Below, one piece after another: positions 47,213 through 59,999 of a stretch of 64,000 nt of DNA. Numbering within the stretch: the first letter of the stretch is position 1; each line of letters opens with the position of its first letter. The notes beneath the pieces were generated by a model. The model saw only the letters and a list, made by a program, of their open reading frames with translations. It made no database searches and had not been told where the DNA came from. Source of the stretch: Protopterus annectens (Eukaryota > Chordata > Ceratodontiformes > Protopteridae); assembly GCF_019279795.1 (NCBI RefSeq), contig NC_056747.1:1003558932-1003622931 (forward strand), in the 5' to 3' direction. Made by a program: the position numbers and the translations under genes.

Positions 47213-48718
47213 CTAGGCCTGCCAACTTTGCTTGAGATGTTGCCTAATGAGGTTTTCAAAGGAGGCTTTGGACAATGTGTTTTGCATGCTAGTGGGGAGA
47301 GAGTTCCATTTTTTAGCCATTGAACTACTATATATTGTGTCTCCAAAGCTATTATAGCTGTTGGTGACTTCTAGTAGTAGTTTGCTTGATGATTTAAGAG
47401 GCCTTTTGACTGAGTGATGTTGTACTAGGTTTTTGAGGGCAAGAAACTTATTGGGGAGGTAATAGATAGAGTGACAGAGGCAGAGCTGATTGTAGGTTAG
47501 GAGGTTGGGCAGATCAAACCAGTGGAGCTGGCTCAAAGCAGCACAGTGATGAGTTCTATATGAGCAATTTACAGCAAAACAGGCAATTCTGTTATAGCAG
47601 GCTTCCATTTTGCTAAGTTCAGTTTTGTTGAGATTAGTCAGAATGGGAGATGCATAGAGTAGGGGATAGAAGCTGGGAGTCAGCAATGGCTGATCTTGTG
47701 TTGTTGGTAAGAAACAGTTTGATATGATAGAGTAATCCCAGTTTGGCATGTACTTTTTTAATAGTTAAGTTGAGATGACTGTCAAATTTTAGGTGGAAGT
47801 CTATGGTTATTCCCAATAGCTTAGACTGTGCCACTGGAGTGATTGGAGTAACATTTGTGGAGCAGATAGTGAATTGACTGTTATCAGTGTTTTTGTTAGA
47901 ACTGGTTATAATCATAAGCTGAGTTTTCTTTGGATAAGGATACGTTGGGCTTTGATAAGGTAGTTTTCAATGTCACAGAATGCTAGATGAGTTGTTTGTA
48001 GAAGGGTGAGAATATTTTGTACAGCGCAGATTAAGGTAGTATTGTCTGCATACTGAATGATAAATGCATGCAGTGTGGAGGTATGGAGGTCATTTGTGAA
48101 GATTGTGAATAGTAGTGGTCCTAAGATAGAACCCGGTGGGACTCCTACAGTTATGGGCAGCTGAGGAGAGAGAGAATTTTCCCATTTCACAGCCTGGTAC
48201 CTGTCAGTTAAGTAGCTTTGGAACCAGGTAAGAGTGGTAGGTGATATTGGTTTAGTTTGTTTAGCAGGATTTGGTGTGAGACTTTGTCAGATGCTTTGGA
48301 CATATCCAAAAAAAGAGTTAACACATGCAGGCCTTTGTTTTTTAGACAGTTTACTGTGTCTGTGAAGCAGAGGAGGGCTGTAGTGGTACTATGGGCAGGT
48401 CTGAAACCATGCTGAGTAGGTAACAGGATGTTGTTGTCTAGGAGATATTTTAGCACCTGGGTATGGATGCATTTTTCTAGGATTTTGGCCAGGAGGAGAG
48501 TATAGTAATGGGTCTATAGTTGTTAAGTTCAGTGGAGATCCCCCTTTATGTATGGATGTAACATAGGATATTTTCCAGAGTTTGGGCACATAGTTTTTAA
48601 CAATTGATCTGTTTATGAGAGTGGAGATTGGGATAGCAATAGCATCTGCTGTGAGTTTCAAGAAATAGCTGGGGAGTAGGTTGGCTGCTGTTGACGAGGT
48701 TTTTCGTTTGGAGAGCAT
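47213..48718 (-). pseudogene. L2-like LINE ORF2, reverse transcriptase fragments
   Basis: Five overlapping minus-strand frames. From the 5' side: SYVTSIHKGGSPLNLT (motif 1 region, 48389-48718), QHGFRPAHSTTTALLCFTD with TLFLDMSKASDKVSH (48208-48456; motif A, LDLSKAFD changed to LDMSKASD), GVPPGSILGPLLFTIFTNDL with IIQYADNTTLI (47912-48190; YADD became YADN, a lost catalytic Asp), SKLLGITIDFHLKFDSHL (47634-47915) and a C-terminal block ending AKKWNSLPTSMQNTLSKASF (47213-47749). Order and motifs match the L2/CR1 group of the Jockey superfamily, distinct from the CR1 copies here. Confidence 0.82.
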
Positions 48719-48719
48719 G

Positions 48720-49434
48720 CTTTTGATTGAGGTGGTGGAAACTGTTTTGAGGGTAAAGCTTGTGTTAGTGTTATTTTTGTTGGGGGGGGATAGTGAGGTT
48801 GGAACTGTCCTGTGATACTAAGGAAAGAATTGAGTTCACAAAGTGGGAGTTGAATTGTGTTTTAATGGGAACTTTAGTGTCAAGAGTGGTTGGTTTTGGG
48901 GTAGCCTTTTGGGTGGATTTTAGTAGCTGGTTTACATTTTTCCAAAATGTTTGGGTGTTGTGTTAGTATTTAGCTTGTAATGTCATGTAGTAGGGTTTTT
49001 TTGTCCAGCCTAATGCATTTTTTTGCATGGTTGCACAGTTCTTGGTACCTAGTTAGGCTTTGTGTTTCTTTGTTTTTTTTTTATAGTAAAGCCAGGCAGT
49101 GTCTCTGGACTTAAGGATTTGTTTGGTTTCTTTATTGAGATAGGGGTTTGTAGAGGTTCTTACCTTGATTTTGTGCAATGGGGCAACAGTATCTAGGTGT
49201 TGTAGAAATGTTTTGTTGAAATATGTTACAGCCTGGTCAAGTGGGAGGGTTTTTAGGGGGGTCCAGTCACAGTTGTAGAGTAGAGTACTGAGGACCTCAG
49301 GAGATAATTTTTTTGTGTTTCTAGTGGATTTATAGTTAGTGGCTTTGCATAGGCTTATTCAACTATGAATAAGGTATATTATGTTGTGGTCACTTAAGGT
49401 ATCTGGGAGACTGACTGTGTGGGGGTACAATGTG
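48720..49434 (-). other. L2-like LINE, upstream ORF2 part
   Basis: Between the RT fragments and the gag junction. By position this is the endonuclease-RT linker, but stops prevent motif calls. Confidence 0.5.
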
Positions 49435-49800
49435 GGGTTCAGATGGGTGAGTGGGTGTCAGGTTCACACTCTTGAAGGGCTGACAGATGTTTTGGTGATG
49501 GAACAAGTCTTTAGCAATTTGCCTGAGGACATGAGAATCTGGTTGGTGGATATGCAATGCAATACCGCAGATGTGTTGGGGGAAAAAGGGACACCTATAC
49601 CTAGCAAGCAGAGCATCACTGCACAGGAAAGGGATGCCCAGTACTGCTCATGAGTCTAAGGGAATCCATGGTGAGCAGCCTAGACCACCCCAACAGAGTC
49701 TGCCAGTAACTGGGGAAGCCACTATTCCAGGTACACATCCAGGAACAGGGTTAAATCTTTTAAATGCAACCAGTGGGGCCATGTAGCACATGGATGTCCA
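49435..49800 (+). pseudogene. Gypsy gag, 3' part with SCAN-like block and zinc knuckle
   Basis: After the LINE, gag resumes with WVSGCQVHTLEGLTDVLVME, then QVFSNLPEDMRIWLVDMQ. The latter matches the LVLEQFLxxLPEELQxWV core of SCAN domains. After a frameshift a zinc knuckle follows at about 49760-49800, reading KCNQWGHVAHGCP: C-x2-C-x4-H-x4-C with the second Cys replaced by Trp. The protein would form the retrotransposon particle. Confidence 0.78.
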
Positions 49801-49904
49801 TGAAGCAAGGTAAGGAACAAAAGTTGGGAGAGCCAGTAAGTGGGAATGACAGAATTGCAGCAGTAAGTTGTCCTGAGTCAACAAGGGTACCAAACTATCA
49901 CAAG

Positions 49905-50223
49905 AGGTTATATCCTATTTTAGTAAATGGGGAACAGGCCACTGCTAGGGAGAGACACCATTCTGAAACCTAGAATGATTAAAGAGGAGCACTACTTGCG
50001 TGGGCAGTCTACTGCAGTCAGAGCTTTAGGAGGGACCCCATTTCAAATACCATTGGCTAGGGTTCACCTTGACTGGGAGGGTGGAAAAGGAAGCCAGCAA
50101 GTAGGTGTGTTTGAGGATATCCCTGCAGATGTCCTGATAGGGAATGATTTTGATAATACCATACCTAGTGTGCATGCAGTGAACACACAGTCAGGCTTCA
50201 CGACAAGCATGTGGGTCTGGTAG
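49905..50223 (+). pseudogene. Gypsy aspartic protease
   Basis: Frames 49764-49973 and 49927-50223. YPILVNGEQATA leads to a damaged active site: RDT is followed directly by ILKPRMI, so the usual DTGA-T has lost residues. Then ALGGTPFQIPLARVHLDW and VFEDIPADVLIGNDF (the second conserved block, usually LLGxDF/L). An inactive protease that would process gag-pol. Confidence 0.72.
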
Positions 50224-50456
50224 CCTGGGTGGACCCAGAGTGACTGCAGACCTGAAGCCAGGACTGGTGTGGTGGTTACTTCAGGGAGGGAGCTACCCTG
50301 TAGCAGTCAAACTGAAGGTGAGCCACAGCTGCTTGTGGGTACTGATATTCCCTTGGACAGAATGACTGCAAGGGCAGAGGTGAGTAGTAGTACCCAGGCT
50401 GACAGTAAGGCACTGCTGTCAGAGGATACCAGACTTATTGTGGAAGGGGAGCTGGG
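50224..50456 (+). other. Protease-integrase linker
   Basis: About 230 bp with the reading frame kept only in pieces (SSSTQADSKALLSEDT). No RT motif (such as YxDD) in any frame. Confidence 0.55.
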
Positions 50457-51914
50457 ATGGGTTACCAAGAGAGAGAGTTGAAACAAGCTCAGCTCTCAGA
50501 CCCTGTATTACAAGTCTTGAGGGAGGTAGCCAGTGAAGCACCTGGTTTTCAAGGGAAGAGGGAATCTATACACTGGGACAAATGGTTACTGTATAGAGAG
50601 TGGACCCCTGAGGGACAGCTAGAGGGTGAGGCAATACAACAGTCAGTAGTGTTCAAAGCCTACCATCTGTCACTTTTAGCTATTGCCCGCAACATTCCCT
50701 TTGCAGGTCATATGGGCATAAAGCCTACCAAGAGACGTATTATGCAGAACTTTTATTGACCTGTGATTTCCAGAGATGTAACAGGGTACTGCAGGACTTG
50801 TGGGCAGTGCCAAAAAGTAGGCTTGGCTGGGGACAAGGTCAAAGCTCCTTTAATGCCTTTGCCTGTGATTGAGGAGCCATTTAAGAGGGTAGCTGTGGAT
50901 ATTGTGGGGCCTCAGAGTATCCTAAGTTCCACAGAGTAGAAGCATATCCTAGTGGTAGTAGATTATGCTACCTGATACCCTGAAGTGGTGGCCCTATCCT
51001 CCATTGAGGCAGAAAAGGTGGCAAATGCTTTGTTAAAGATATTCAGCAGGGTAGGATTCCCATAAAAAACACTGACTGACAGAGGTGCCAGTTTCATGTC
51101 AGACCTGTTGGCTTGTCTGTGAAAGCACTGTGGAAAGAAGCACCTGAAGTCCACCTCCTACCTTCCCCAGACTAATAGTCTGGCAGAGAGGTTAAACTCT
51201 GCACTAAAGAACATGCTATGGGCATTTACAGAGCAGTTCAGGAGGGACTGGGACAAATATTTTCCCCGTCTGTTGTTTGCTTACAGAGAGGTGCTCCAGG
51301 AATCCACAGGTTTTTCACCCTTTGAGTTACTGTATGGGCATAGGGTGAGGGGACCTCTATATTTTATTCATGATGAGTGGGAGGGTGAGTCTGAATCACA
51401 CAAGGTGTGTGTTGTGGTGTATGTCCTAAACCTCAAGACAAGGCTCACAGAAATCATGGGCTTGCCCCAGGAAAATCTGGCAGAAGCCCAACAGCAGAAA
51501 AAGGTCTGGTATGACAGGAATGCTCGAGCTAGAGAGTATGCTGTAGTGCAGCAAGTAATGGTTCTCACTCCTGTCAGTCACAATAAGCTGCAGGCAGCCT
51601 GTGAGGGACCCTTCAAAGTGGTAAGGAAGGTCAGTGATGTAAACAACATGGTAGAACTGCTAGGCAGGAGGCAGGGGCACAAACTGTATCATGTTAACAT
51701 GATGAAACCTTACCATGATAGGGAGGCCCTGGTGCTAAGTATTTGCAGTACAAGCCAGGAGGAGTCTGTAGGGAATCTATGGCTACGGGGAGCCAGCAAG
51801 CCAAATATCAAATTACTATGGTGGAACAATGTACTTGGGTCAGCAATGCTAAGGCAGCTGGAATCTCAAGACAGGGTATGGGGTAGTAAGGGTAAGGGTC
51901 ACTTGAAAAACTAG
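50457..51914 (+). pseudogene. Gypsy integrase
   Basis: Begins QLSDPVLQVLREVASEAP. The zinc-binding HHCC block is FKAYHL...FAGHMGIKPTKRRIMQNFY, then CRTCGQCQK. Core: KRVAVDIVGP (first Asp), LTDRGASFMSDL (second Asp) and QTNSLAERLNSALKNML (Glu). Then FRRDWDKYFPRLLFAYRE, GFSPFELLYGHRVRGPL and a C-terminal block HKLYHVNMMKPY, as in Gypsy integrases. In-frame stops occur at about 50758, 50937, 50970, 51064 and 51120. The last 233 codons (51213-51914) are open. No reverse transcriptase follows. Confidence 0.88.
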
Positions 51915-51925
51915 CTTGAGTCTTC

Positions 51926-51938
51926 AGGGGAGGAAAAA
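51926..51938 (+). promoter_or_regulatory. Polypurine tract
   Basis: AGGGGAGGAAAAA immediately precedes the 3' LTR start TGTAAC, the expected priming site for plus-strand synthesis. Confidence 0.85.
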
Positions 51939-52564
51939 TGTAACAAAAGGAGCTACTGCCAGCCCAGCTATCTGGTATTTTGTTAATAATTATATGTCAT
52001 CTGTGAATATTAACATGATTTATATAGAAGTGTAACAAAAGGGAGATATTGCCAGCACAGCTGTCTGGAATTTTGTAAATGGTTATGTGTCTGTTGGGAA
52101 AGTCAACATGATTCATATACTTGCGTTACAAATGTATTAAAACTGTATGCTATGTGTATATCAAATTGCTGGTACAGAAGTGTGGGTGAAAACAGTTTGT
52201 ACAGTACTGAGACTAGGGGTGTGACCACAGTGTACCCTGCTGGATTAGAACAGAAATGTATATACACTATTGTAACAGTATAAAAATATGCATTTTAACA
52301 GTGGGAACTGGCACATAGAAGGTTACCTTGCAAAACTTCAGAAAAAAATAGGTGAAATTAAATTGTTTTATAACCATGTAATAAAAGATATGGTTTCAAT
52401 GCAGCAAGTAGACAGGATGTCTAAAACTAGGGAGCGTTCTGCATTCTCTTGTAAGTGTTTTATTGCTTTTTATGTAAGCAAGTTAACTAGGGTACAGTAT
52501 TTTTTCTTAGATTCAGACAGGAATATAGTGAAGTACAACTTAGATATTTTCTGTATTTATTTGA
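51939..52564 (+). repeat. Gypsy 3' LTR, truncated
   Basis: Starts TGTAACAAAAGGAGC and aligns with 44202 to about 45061, with the same tandem duplication of its first 85 bp or so. It lacks about 250 bp present in the 5' LTR and ends at CTGTATTTATTTGA, where copy B sequence starts. The missing remainder does not reappear after copy B. Confidence 0.85.
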
Positions 52565-52589
52565 ATGACATACCAGTACAGTCCTAGCA

Positions 52590-52890
52590 AATGTGTACAA
52601 GTGACAGGTGTGCCCCCCATCCGATGCAGAAATGTAGTCACAGTCAGGTGTGCTCCCCCAATCCTGGTAGAAATGTAGAACTAGTCAGGTGTGCCCCCCC
52701 CCCATCCTACATAGAAATATAGTAACAGTCAGGTGTGCCTCCCCAATCCTGTATAGAAATGTAGAAATAGGTGTGCCCCCCATCCCATGTAGAAATATAG
52801 TAACAGTCAGGTGTGCCCCACCCAGTCCTGTGCAGAAATGTAGAAACAGTCAGGTGTCCCCCTGCTATGCAGAAATGTAGTAACACTCAA
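52590..52890. repeat. Minisatellite with GTCAGGTGTGCCCCCC units (copy B)
   Basis: Homologue of 29010-29310, with five or six irregular units. Confidence 0.9.
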
Positions 52891-53594
52891 TGTAAAATGA
52901 TCACTGGATACCCTGCAGAGACAGCATGCTACCTGTCGGTGTATAACATAAAGGTCAGCACAGCAGTACAAACTACCTGGACTTGATCCACACATGCAAT
53001 ACAGACGGCCATACTGGGCAGGCTCACACACTTAAAGAAATGAAGGCAATGTCAGTCAACAACATACTGAAAGGTCATACTGGGCATGCTCACACACTTA
53101 AACACATGAAGGCCATGTCTGAAAACACCAGTGGACCAGACATATATGGCAGTTGCAGTTGTTAGTGCAGACACTCGTCATTATGCACCACTCACACCTT
53201 GCACACACAGTGGATAGGAATACAGACATATATGTAAGGACAACACACTATAATAAGCCAAAGGTAGATGGACATAGATCTGTGGAAGAGGGTGACTGTG
53301 ACGAGGAGCGATCCAGGCCTGTCCCACCCAGCACACAGCCAAAGGGCCCCAAACACACGAGGTGCAGATGTCACTCACTGCAGATACTAGCCACCAGTAT
53401 CTGTCAGCATGACAGACTATGTGGTGCACGTGCCAGCTGTGCAACATGACTGCACAAGTAAGTAGTCATCTAGCAGCTGTATACAAGTACCTGTGAAATA
53501 TGACTCTGTGTGTGCCCGCATGTGGTGTGTCAGCCTGTAGATGAATGGGTTATGGCCCATGCACACACACTGCCCTCCTCTTAGCCCTACTATG

Positions 53595-53969
53595 ACAAGC
53601 CTGCTGAAGTCATCCTATGTGAAATACACCTTTGGGAGAGGTGTAGCCCAGTAATCTCCATGATGCATCCCTTAATAGTGCACTGCTGTGGTGTGATAAA
53701 GTAGTTACATAGGAGTTCTAATCCCAGACTTGGCAACTGTGTGAGTGTGTGTTTGTGTGCATGTCTGAATGTGTAGAGAGCAATGATTTTTAGGGGAGTC
53801 ACACTACCAACAATTCAAATACTCAACTTCAGCAAGGCTGCTGATGTCATCCACCTAGAAATACACCTCTGGGAAGGTTGTAGCCCAGTAATCTCCATAG
53901 CGCGTCCTGTAGCTGCTTACTGCTCTAGTGTGATAAAGTAGTAAGGTAGGTGTTCTAATCCCAGACATG

Positions 53970-54063
<94 letters not shown>

Positions 54064-55270
54064 GTGTGTGTAAAGAACAATGCTTTTTAGGGTACTCACA
54101 CCCCCTACAATTCATATACTCAACTTTGTCAAGGCTGCTGATGTCATCCACCTAGAAATACACCTCTGGGAAGGTTATAGCCCAATAATCTCTGTAGCGT
54201 GTCCTGTAACTGCATACTGCTGCAGTGTGATAAAGTAGTTAGGTAGGTGTTCTAATCCCAGACATGGCAAGTGTGTGTCTCTGTCTGTGTAGAGAGCAAA
54301 GCGTTTAAGGGTACTCACACTCCCTACAATTCATATACTCAACTTTGGCAAGGCTGCTGATGTCATCCACCTAGAAATACACCTCTGGGAAGGTTATAGC
54401 CCAATAATCTCTGTAGCATGTCCTGTAACTGCGTACTGCTGTAGTGTGATAAAGTAGTTAGGTAGGTGTTCTAATCCCAGACATGGCAAGTGTGTGTCTC
54501 TGTCTGTGTAGAGAGCAAAGCGTTTTAGGGTACTCACACTCCCTACAATTCATATACTCAACATTGGCAAGGCTGCTGATATCACCCACCTAGAAATACA
54601 CCTCTGGGAAGTTTGTAGCCCAGTAATATCCATAGCATGTGCCATAACTGCATACTGCTGTAGTGTGATTTAGAACTATGGTAGGATTCCATCCCCAACC
54701 ATAGCAGTTCGGGATGTTTTGTGTGTGTTTCAATGTCTGTGTATGCAACAATGCATTATAGACTAGTCACACTCACTACAATTTGAATGTCCAACCTTGG
54801 CAATCCTGCTGATGTCATTCATTGTGAAATACACTTTGGGGAAGGAGTTCTCTAGTAATCCCCATGGTGCATCCTATAACAGCTCCATGCTGTAGTGTGA
54901 TATATACCTCTATTAGGGATTCTATACCCACACATGTTGGTTGTGGATGCTTTGTGTGTGTGTCACTGTCTGTGTAGGGAGTAATGCATTTTAGGCTAGT
55001 CACACTCACTATAATTAAAATGTCCTACTTTGGTAGTCCTGCTGATGTCATCCAATGTGATATACACCATTGGGAAAGGAGTACTCCAGTAATCTCTGTA
55101 GCGTGTACTATAACTGCATAGCACTGCAGTATAATAAACTAGTTAGGTAGGGGTTCTACTCCCAGACATGACATGTGTGTGTGGGTGTGTTTGTAACTCG
55201 TATCCTGTGTGGAGGTGGTTGTGAGTGTGTGACACCTGTGGCCAATGTGGATCGACTTTTGCATAATTCT
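53595..55270. repeat. Tandem array of about 237-bp units (copy B)
   Basis: Seven units homologous to 30075-31690. Here the second unit's TG tract has expanded (53971-54072) while the last unit's is short, the reverse of copy A. Two neighbouring units (about 54132-54570) are nearly identical, a sign of recent unit exchange. Confidence 0.92.
53971..54072. repeat. (TG)n microsatellite
   Basis: About 50 TG units inside the 237-bp array. Confidence 0.97.
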
Positions 55271-57089
55271 TATATGGTGGCCCTGCTATATATTGCAATG
55301 TCCACTATACAGGGATAACAGATGTGAAATAGCTGGAAGGCTGGGGTGCAAAGCCATACCCATACATGTGACATCAAAACCAGGCAATCACAGTTAGCAA
55401 CCCCAGTATTACCCAGAGCACACTCTCAACCCATGTCTCATACACACACACACATGCCTAGGAAACAGCCAATATGTGGGTAGCACACTGCATATTGGCC
55501 ACTGATAGTAACTATGAAGTGATAGCAGTGGGCTACAGAGGGCATGGCACCCTGTCTATCTGTCCAATATGCATGTACATGCAGACAGTGCACCCTCCCT
55601 ATGTTCCCCAATAGACACCTGCAACACCTGTGGTGCCATAACATGTGACCCACAAAGGACACACCATGCCTGACAACATGCACTGTATGGACAGATGCCA
55701 CTGACACCAGGGAATGTCGTTAGCATGCTATCAATGCTAGTGCAGGGTAAACCTGCTACCCATTACCAGTTCCCACCACAGGTGGGCAAAACTGGTACAT
55801 CTGATGATAATCTGTGTTCACAACATGGGTCAGACACCCCAGGTACAGTTCCACATGTCACTGTACATGCATGTGGGAGGTGTGCACATCCCAGACACCA
55901 TCCATGTCATGGACTAAGGAACATATACTTGGCAAGCGATGCACAGCATTAGCTGCACACAATAGTCACCCAGGTGACTGGATGGGGGATACAATACCCA
56001 CCTGTGTGGGCAAATGCAAAAACTACAGCCCTGAGCCACAATGCAGACCATTGTCATGTGGCCTGATGCCAAGGTATACCCATCGCCTACCCTTGTATAG
56101 CCGTCTGGCACAGTCGACCACCACACACCCATGCAGGCATGCACCCATGCGTGTCATGTGTGTTTTTGTCCATGTTATATGGTGTGTATGTTCACATCCA
56201 CACTCACTACAACCCCCATTGGCATACTGAAGCATGCTGTCTGATGTCAGACACCTTCCCATACCCTTTGCCCATATAACCTTTGCATGACCCGTGTGGT
56301 GCATGTGATACCTGCACAGTGATGTGTTGTGGCAATCCCACTACTGATGAGTTTTAATCCTGGCCCTGCCAAATGTGTCAATGTGTGTGCATCCCCGAGA
56401 GAGTGTGGACGTGTTGACGGTGGCACCTGTTCATGCGGACAGGCACGTGCACATCACCTACCGTATAGCTACCGTATCCCTGTTGCAGATGTCACTCACC
56501 ATCACATATATGTTCTGAGGGCTCCACAACAGGTAACCCATGTGACGCATCCAATAACTGCATAGAACTGTGATAGCACTACATAGCTGTTAGGGGTTTG
56601 ATACCCTGTGCTGGCAGGTGTGTGTCACAAACATACTTAGGTTTTACTCTCCCACCCCTCCCTGACCTGTCTTTGCCTCTGGCTGCCTCTTCCACTCCCT
56701 CTCTGGTGGATGTGGAGACCTACACCTGCTTTGCTTAGGCAGCAGCATGTGTATTTTAGGTGATGCTCATGGTCAGCTGATGGCCTCTGCATGAATTGCA
56801 GCCCTCCCCTAGCTGATTTCATGTAGAACAGCTGTTGTAACATTCCAATAGCCAATTGCATGGAAACACACTCCAATATCTAGGATCATCATGTTGGTGT
56901 TGGCCCTTTTCATTCACTGTGAGCAAGAACTAGATATGTTGTTTGGCAAACAGCATCTCAGATGGATTGGAGATTTACCTCTAACAACATACAATGTGGA
57001 AACAGGGCAACACACTGGAAAGGGATGTGCCTGACCTGACTACAGACTGTAAGTACTGCTATACTGCATTTGTTGTAATGTTGGTTTAA

Positions 57090-57090
57090 C

Positions 57091-57173
<83 letters not shown>
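57090..57173. repeat. (TG)n microsatellite, expanded only in copy B
   Basis: About 40 TG units. The homologous site in copy A (about 33668) has only a short GTGTGTGT. Confidence 0.97.
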
Positions 57174-57176
<3 letters not shown>

Positions 57177-58951
57177 ACTGTCCTACATGTCTCAGTACTT
57201 GCCATGTCAGTTCTATGCTTATGAGGAATCCCCATCTGCAGGGTCATCTGCAGACTGTGCAGTGTGTTGTGCCTTTGGTTTCATATGTTACCCACAGAGC
57301 ATCTATCTGTGGACTGCAGAAGGTTGTGTGAGGATTGCAGTCTGTAGATGGTGAAAGCCGTGATAGTTACTGACTTCATATCCCTCATAGGACATATGTT
57401 GCAACAAACCCTGTTACAACAGTAAATGTATGAGGTTATCACAGCAACATGTCAATATTGGCCCTATGTATGTGCTTCCAGCCAAACATCTGTCAACCTT
57501 TGCACATATGTTGTGCTTGAAGAGGTGCATATGTGCTGTACACCATATTTAGTGTCATCCTATCTGATAACAAGCCAGTGAAATATCAGACTGCTACACA
57601 TTTTCTGTACAGTAGGGGTTATATTTGATGACATAACCTGGACATACTGTGGGTGTTTGTACAATACTTAGCTCTGTGTACTTATGGTGAATGTCAACAG
57701 TGTGTGTATTGTTAATATGTACCTTGGCCTGTGTACAGACTTTGGTAGTTGTCATCGTCCTAGGTCCCATCCTATTTGATGTTACATGCTGCTCTACTGT
57801 ATGTTACCATATTGGCTTATGTGTTTGTAGGGCCATACACACACATGTCCCATACCACAGTCAGCCCTCAGACCAAACTGTGTAGTAGCCCAGTATATGT
57901 AGGGTTAGTGTGTGAGTGGCACATATGAGGATGGTGTTGAACAGATAGTCCATAAACTGTAACATTATGCAAGCTTGCCATATGTGGCTGTGGCTCTATT
58001 CTCATTGGTTGTGGTTATGCACGTTCACATAGGTGTATCATACCCTGTGCTGTAACATGCCTATACAGCCTGCTATATATGCAGGTACATGTGCATTCCC
58101 CCATAGGAGATGTAGGCCAGTGTTGAGCCAGTCTGCCTGTAGCCTGCACAGTGCATTGTTACATGCCTAGCAGCTTAGTGTACTTACCCAGTGAGATATC
58201 ATGTGCAGATATTTGCCAGATGTACTGCTGCCGGGCCTCCCATAACAGTCATGTATGTCAGCCAGAGCAGTGGGATATTGTACAGATGTATGTCACTATC
58301 TAGCTGGTAGTATGTGGCCATGGCACCCCTGTACCAGTGGGTAGAACGTGTCAGGCCAGACAGGTGTGTGTGAATGCATAACCTATGGTGGCATATGTAT
58401 ATCAGTTGTTATGTGTTATACCCATCTACATCGCTGTTAACATCCATGTTGTCAGGCATGGTACACATGTTTTGCAGTAAGGGGTTCTATGTATACCTTT
58501 GGATGGTACAGAGTGTGTCAGAATGTCCACATATATTGGCGAGTATCTCTGCTGCAGTCAACAGGGGCAGTATGTGCTAGCAGTAGTACTTTACTATGAT
58601 GTCCTTAGGATGTCTGTCAGTAGCCAATGGCACACATGTGGAAAGCAGATGTGACCTCCCACACACACAATGTCTGTGAAGACAATCCCAATTACAGTAG
58701 CAATAGCATATAGAACTGTAATAGTACACAAATAAAGGCTTTCCATTCCTGCAAACCTGTGTGTGGTATTTTTTTCCTATGACCTCTCTATGGGTATATA
58801 TTGCAGGCAATGATTGTCATTTGTATGGGTGGCCCATACAGTGTCCAGTTGTTCATGTGTGAACTGTAGGCATAGTGGCTGTTCCATATTTTGTGCACCA
58901 CCTACATATGTATTTTAGTGTGTGTGAATGTGTAGTCACATGCATATCTAT

Positions 58952-58952
<1 letters not shown>

Positions 58953-59039
<87 letters not shown>

Positions 59040-59040
59040 A
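58953..59040. repeat. (AT)n-(GT)n microsatellite
   Basis: About 35 AT units then a short GT run. Homologue of 35457-35532. Confidence 0.97.
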
Positions 59041-59583
59041 TATATATCTGTATCTGCATATATGTGTTTGTGTATATGTATCTTGGGGATGTTGATAGCT
59101 TCCACATTTTACATTTCCTATGGGAGCCAGACTGTACTGCATGATATGTTACCAATAGCAGCCTGACATCATACAGGTGGGATGTAGTACTGTTAACATC
59201 TTGTGCCCATGTCATGTTAGGTCCTGGTTATGGGATCTGCAACACTTGGTAGTGTATTGCAGGGTGGACGTGTTTGGCTGGGGTGGTATGCCTATTCGTA
59301 CAAGACGTATATTGTTGGGGCCTCTCAACCCCATTAATGATGCATGTGGACATAGTTGTTTTTGTTAATCTACCATTGCTATCTACAGATGTATGTATGG
59401 CCACATATATTTATATAGATAAATATATCAGCTTACATATGTATGACTATGTCCGTATATACCTACATAGCTTTATACCTGCGTACATATATGCACCTTG
59501 CTGTGCATATGTCAACATATATGTGTAGACATATATATGTGTCGAAGTAGGCATTTGCATGTATATATGTTCACATATATTTC

Positions 59584-59745
<162 letters not shown>

Positions 59746-59875
59746 GATATGTTGTATCTATTTAGATATGAATATATTTACACACACACATTCATCTAGA
59801 TGTTGGTTACATTCTCTGAACTGTAGTATAACTGGGCTGGATGATATGTTTATGAAAATATCATACTGATGCATA

Positions 59876-59995
59876 TCTGTCATGGCTTACTGGTAAATCA
59901 CTTTGTCTATGGTATGCAGGGTCCTGGGTTTGAGCCTTGCAGAGGCTGTTTATTTTGTTGCTGGGCAGAACATGGGCCGTTGGATACAGTGTGAT
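59876..59995 (+). mobile_element. tRNA-derived SINE head (copy 3)
   Basis: CATGGCTTACTGGTAAATCA (box A) and GGTCCTGGGTTTGAGCCTTG (box B), then GCAGAGGCTGTTTATTTTGT and TGCTGGGCAGAACATGGGCC. Confidence 0.7.
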
Positions 59996-59999
59996 TAAG

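Larger units (their letters stand above)
46802..49434 (-). mobile_element. L2-like LINE inserted in gag
   Basis: A minus-strand non-LTR element about 2.6 kb long. The left (3') end carries the GAGGAGAAAAGCTCC word also found at 2.9 kb. It is bounded by gag sequence on both sides: TTTTCATAGATT at 46790-46801 and TTCAGATGGGTGAGTGG from 49439. A short shared CA(T)AGAT-like word may be the target-site duplication. Fragments of one RT ORF in several frames show it is inactive and 5'-truncated. Confidence 0.85.
44202..52564 (+). mobile_element. Gmr1-like Gypsy LTR retrotransposon, no reverse transcriptase
   Basis: Order: 5' LTR, gag with a SCAN-like block (split by an L2-like LINE), zinc knuckle, protease, integrase, polypurine tract, 3' LTR. 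SCAN-like gag and a protease followed directly by integrase fit Gmr1-like Gypsy elements, in which integrase precedes reverse transcriptase. Here only about 185 bp separates the integrase end from the polypurine tract, so RT and RNase H are missing. Many stops and frameshifts. The 3' LTR ends abruptly where segmental copy B begins. Confidence 0.82.

Noticed and set aside
47213-48718. Several independent small genes on the minus strand
   Set aside because: They are successive frame-shifted parts of one LINE reverse transcriptase.
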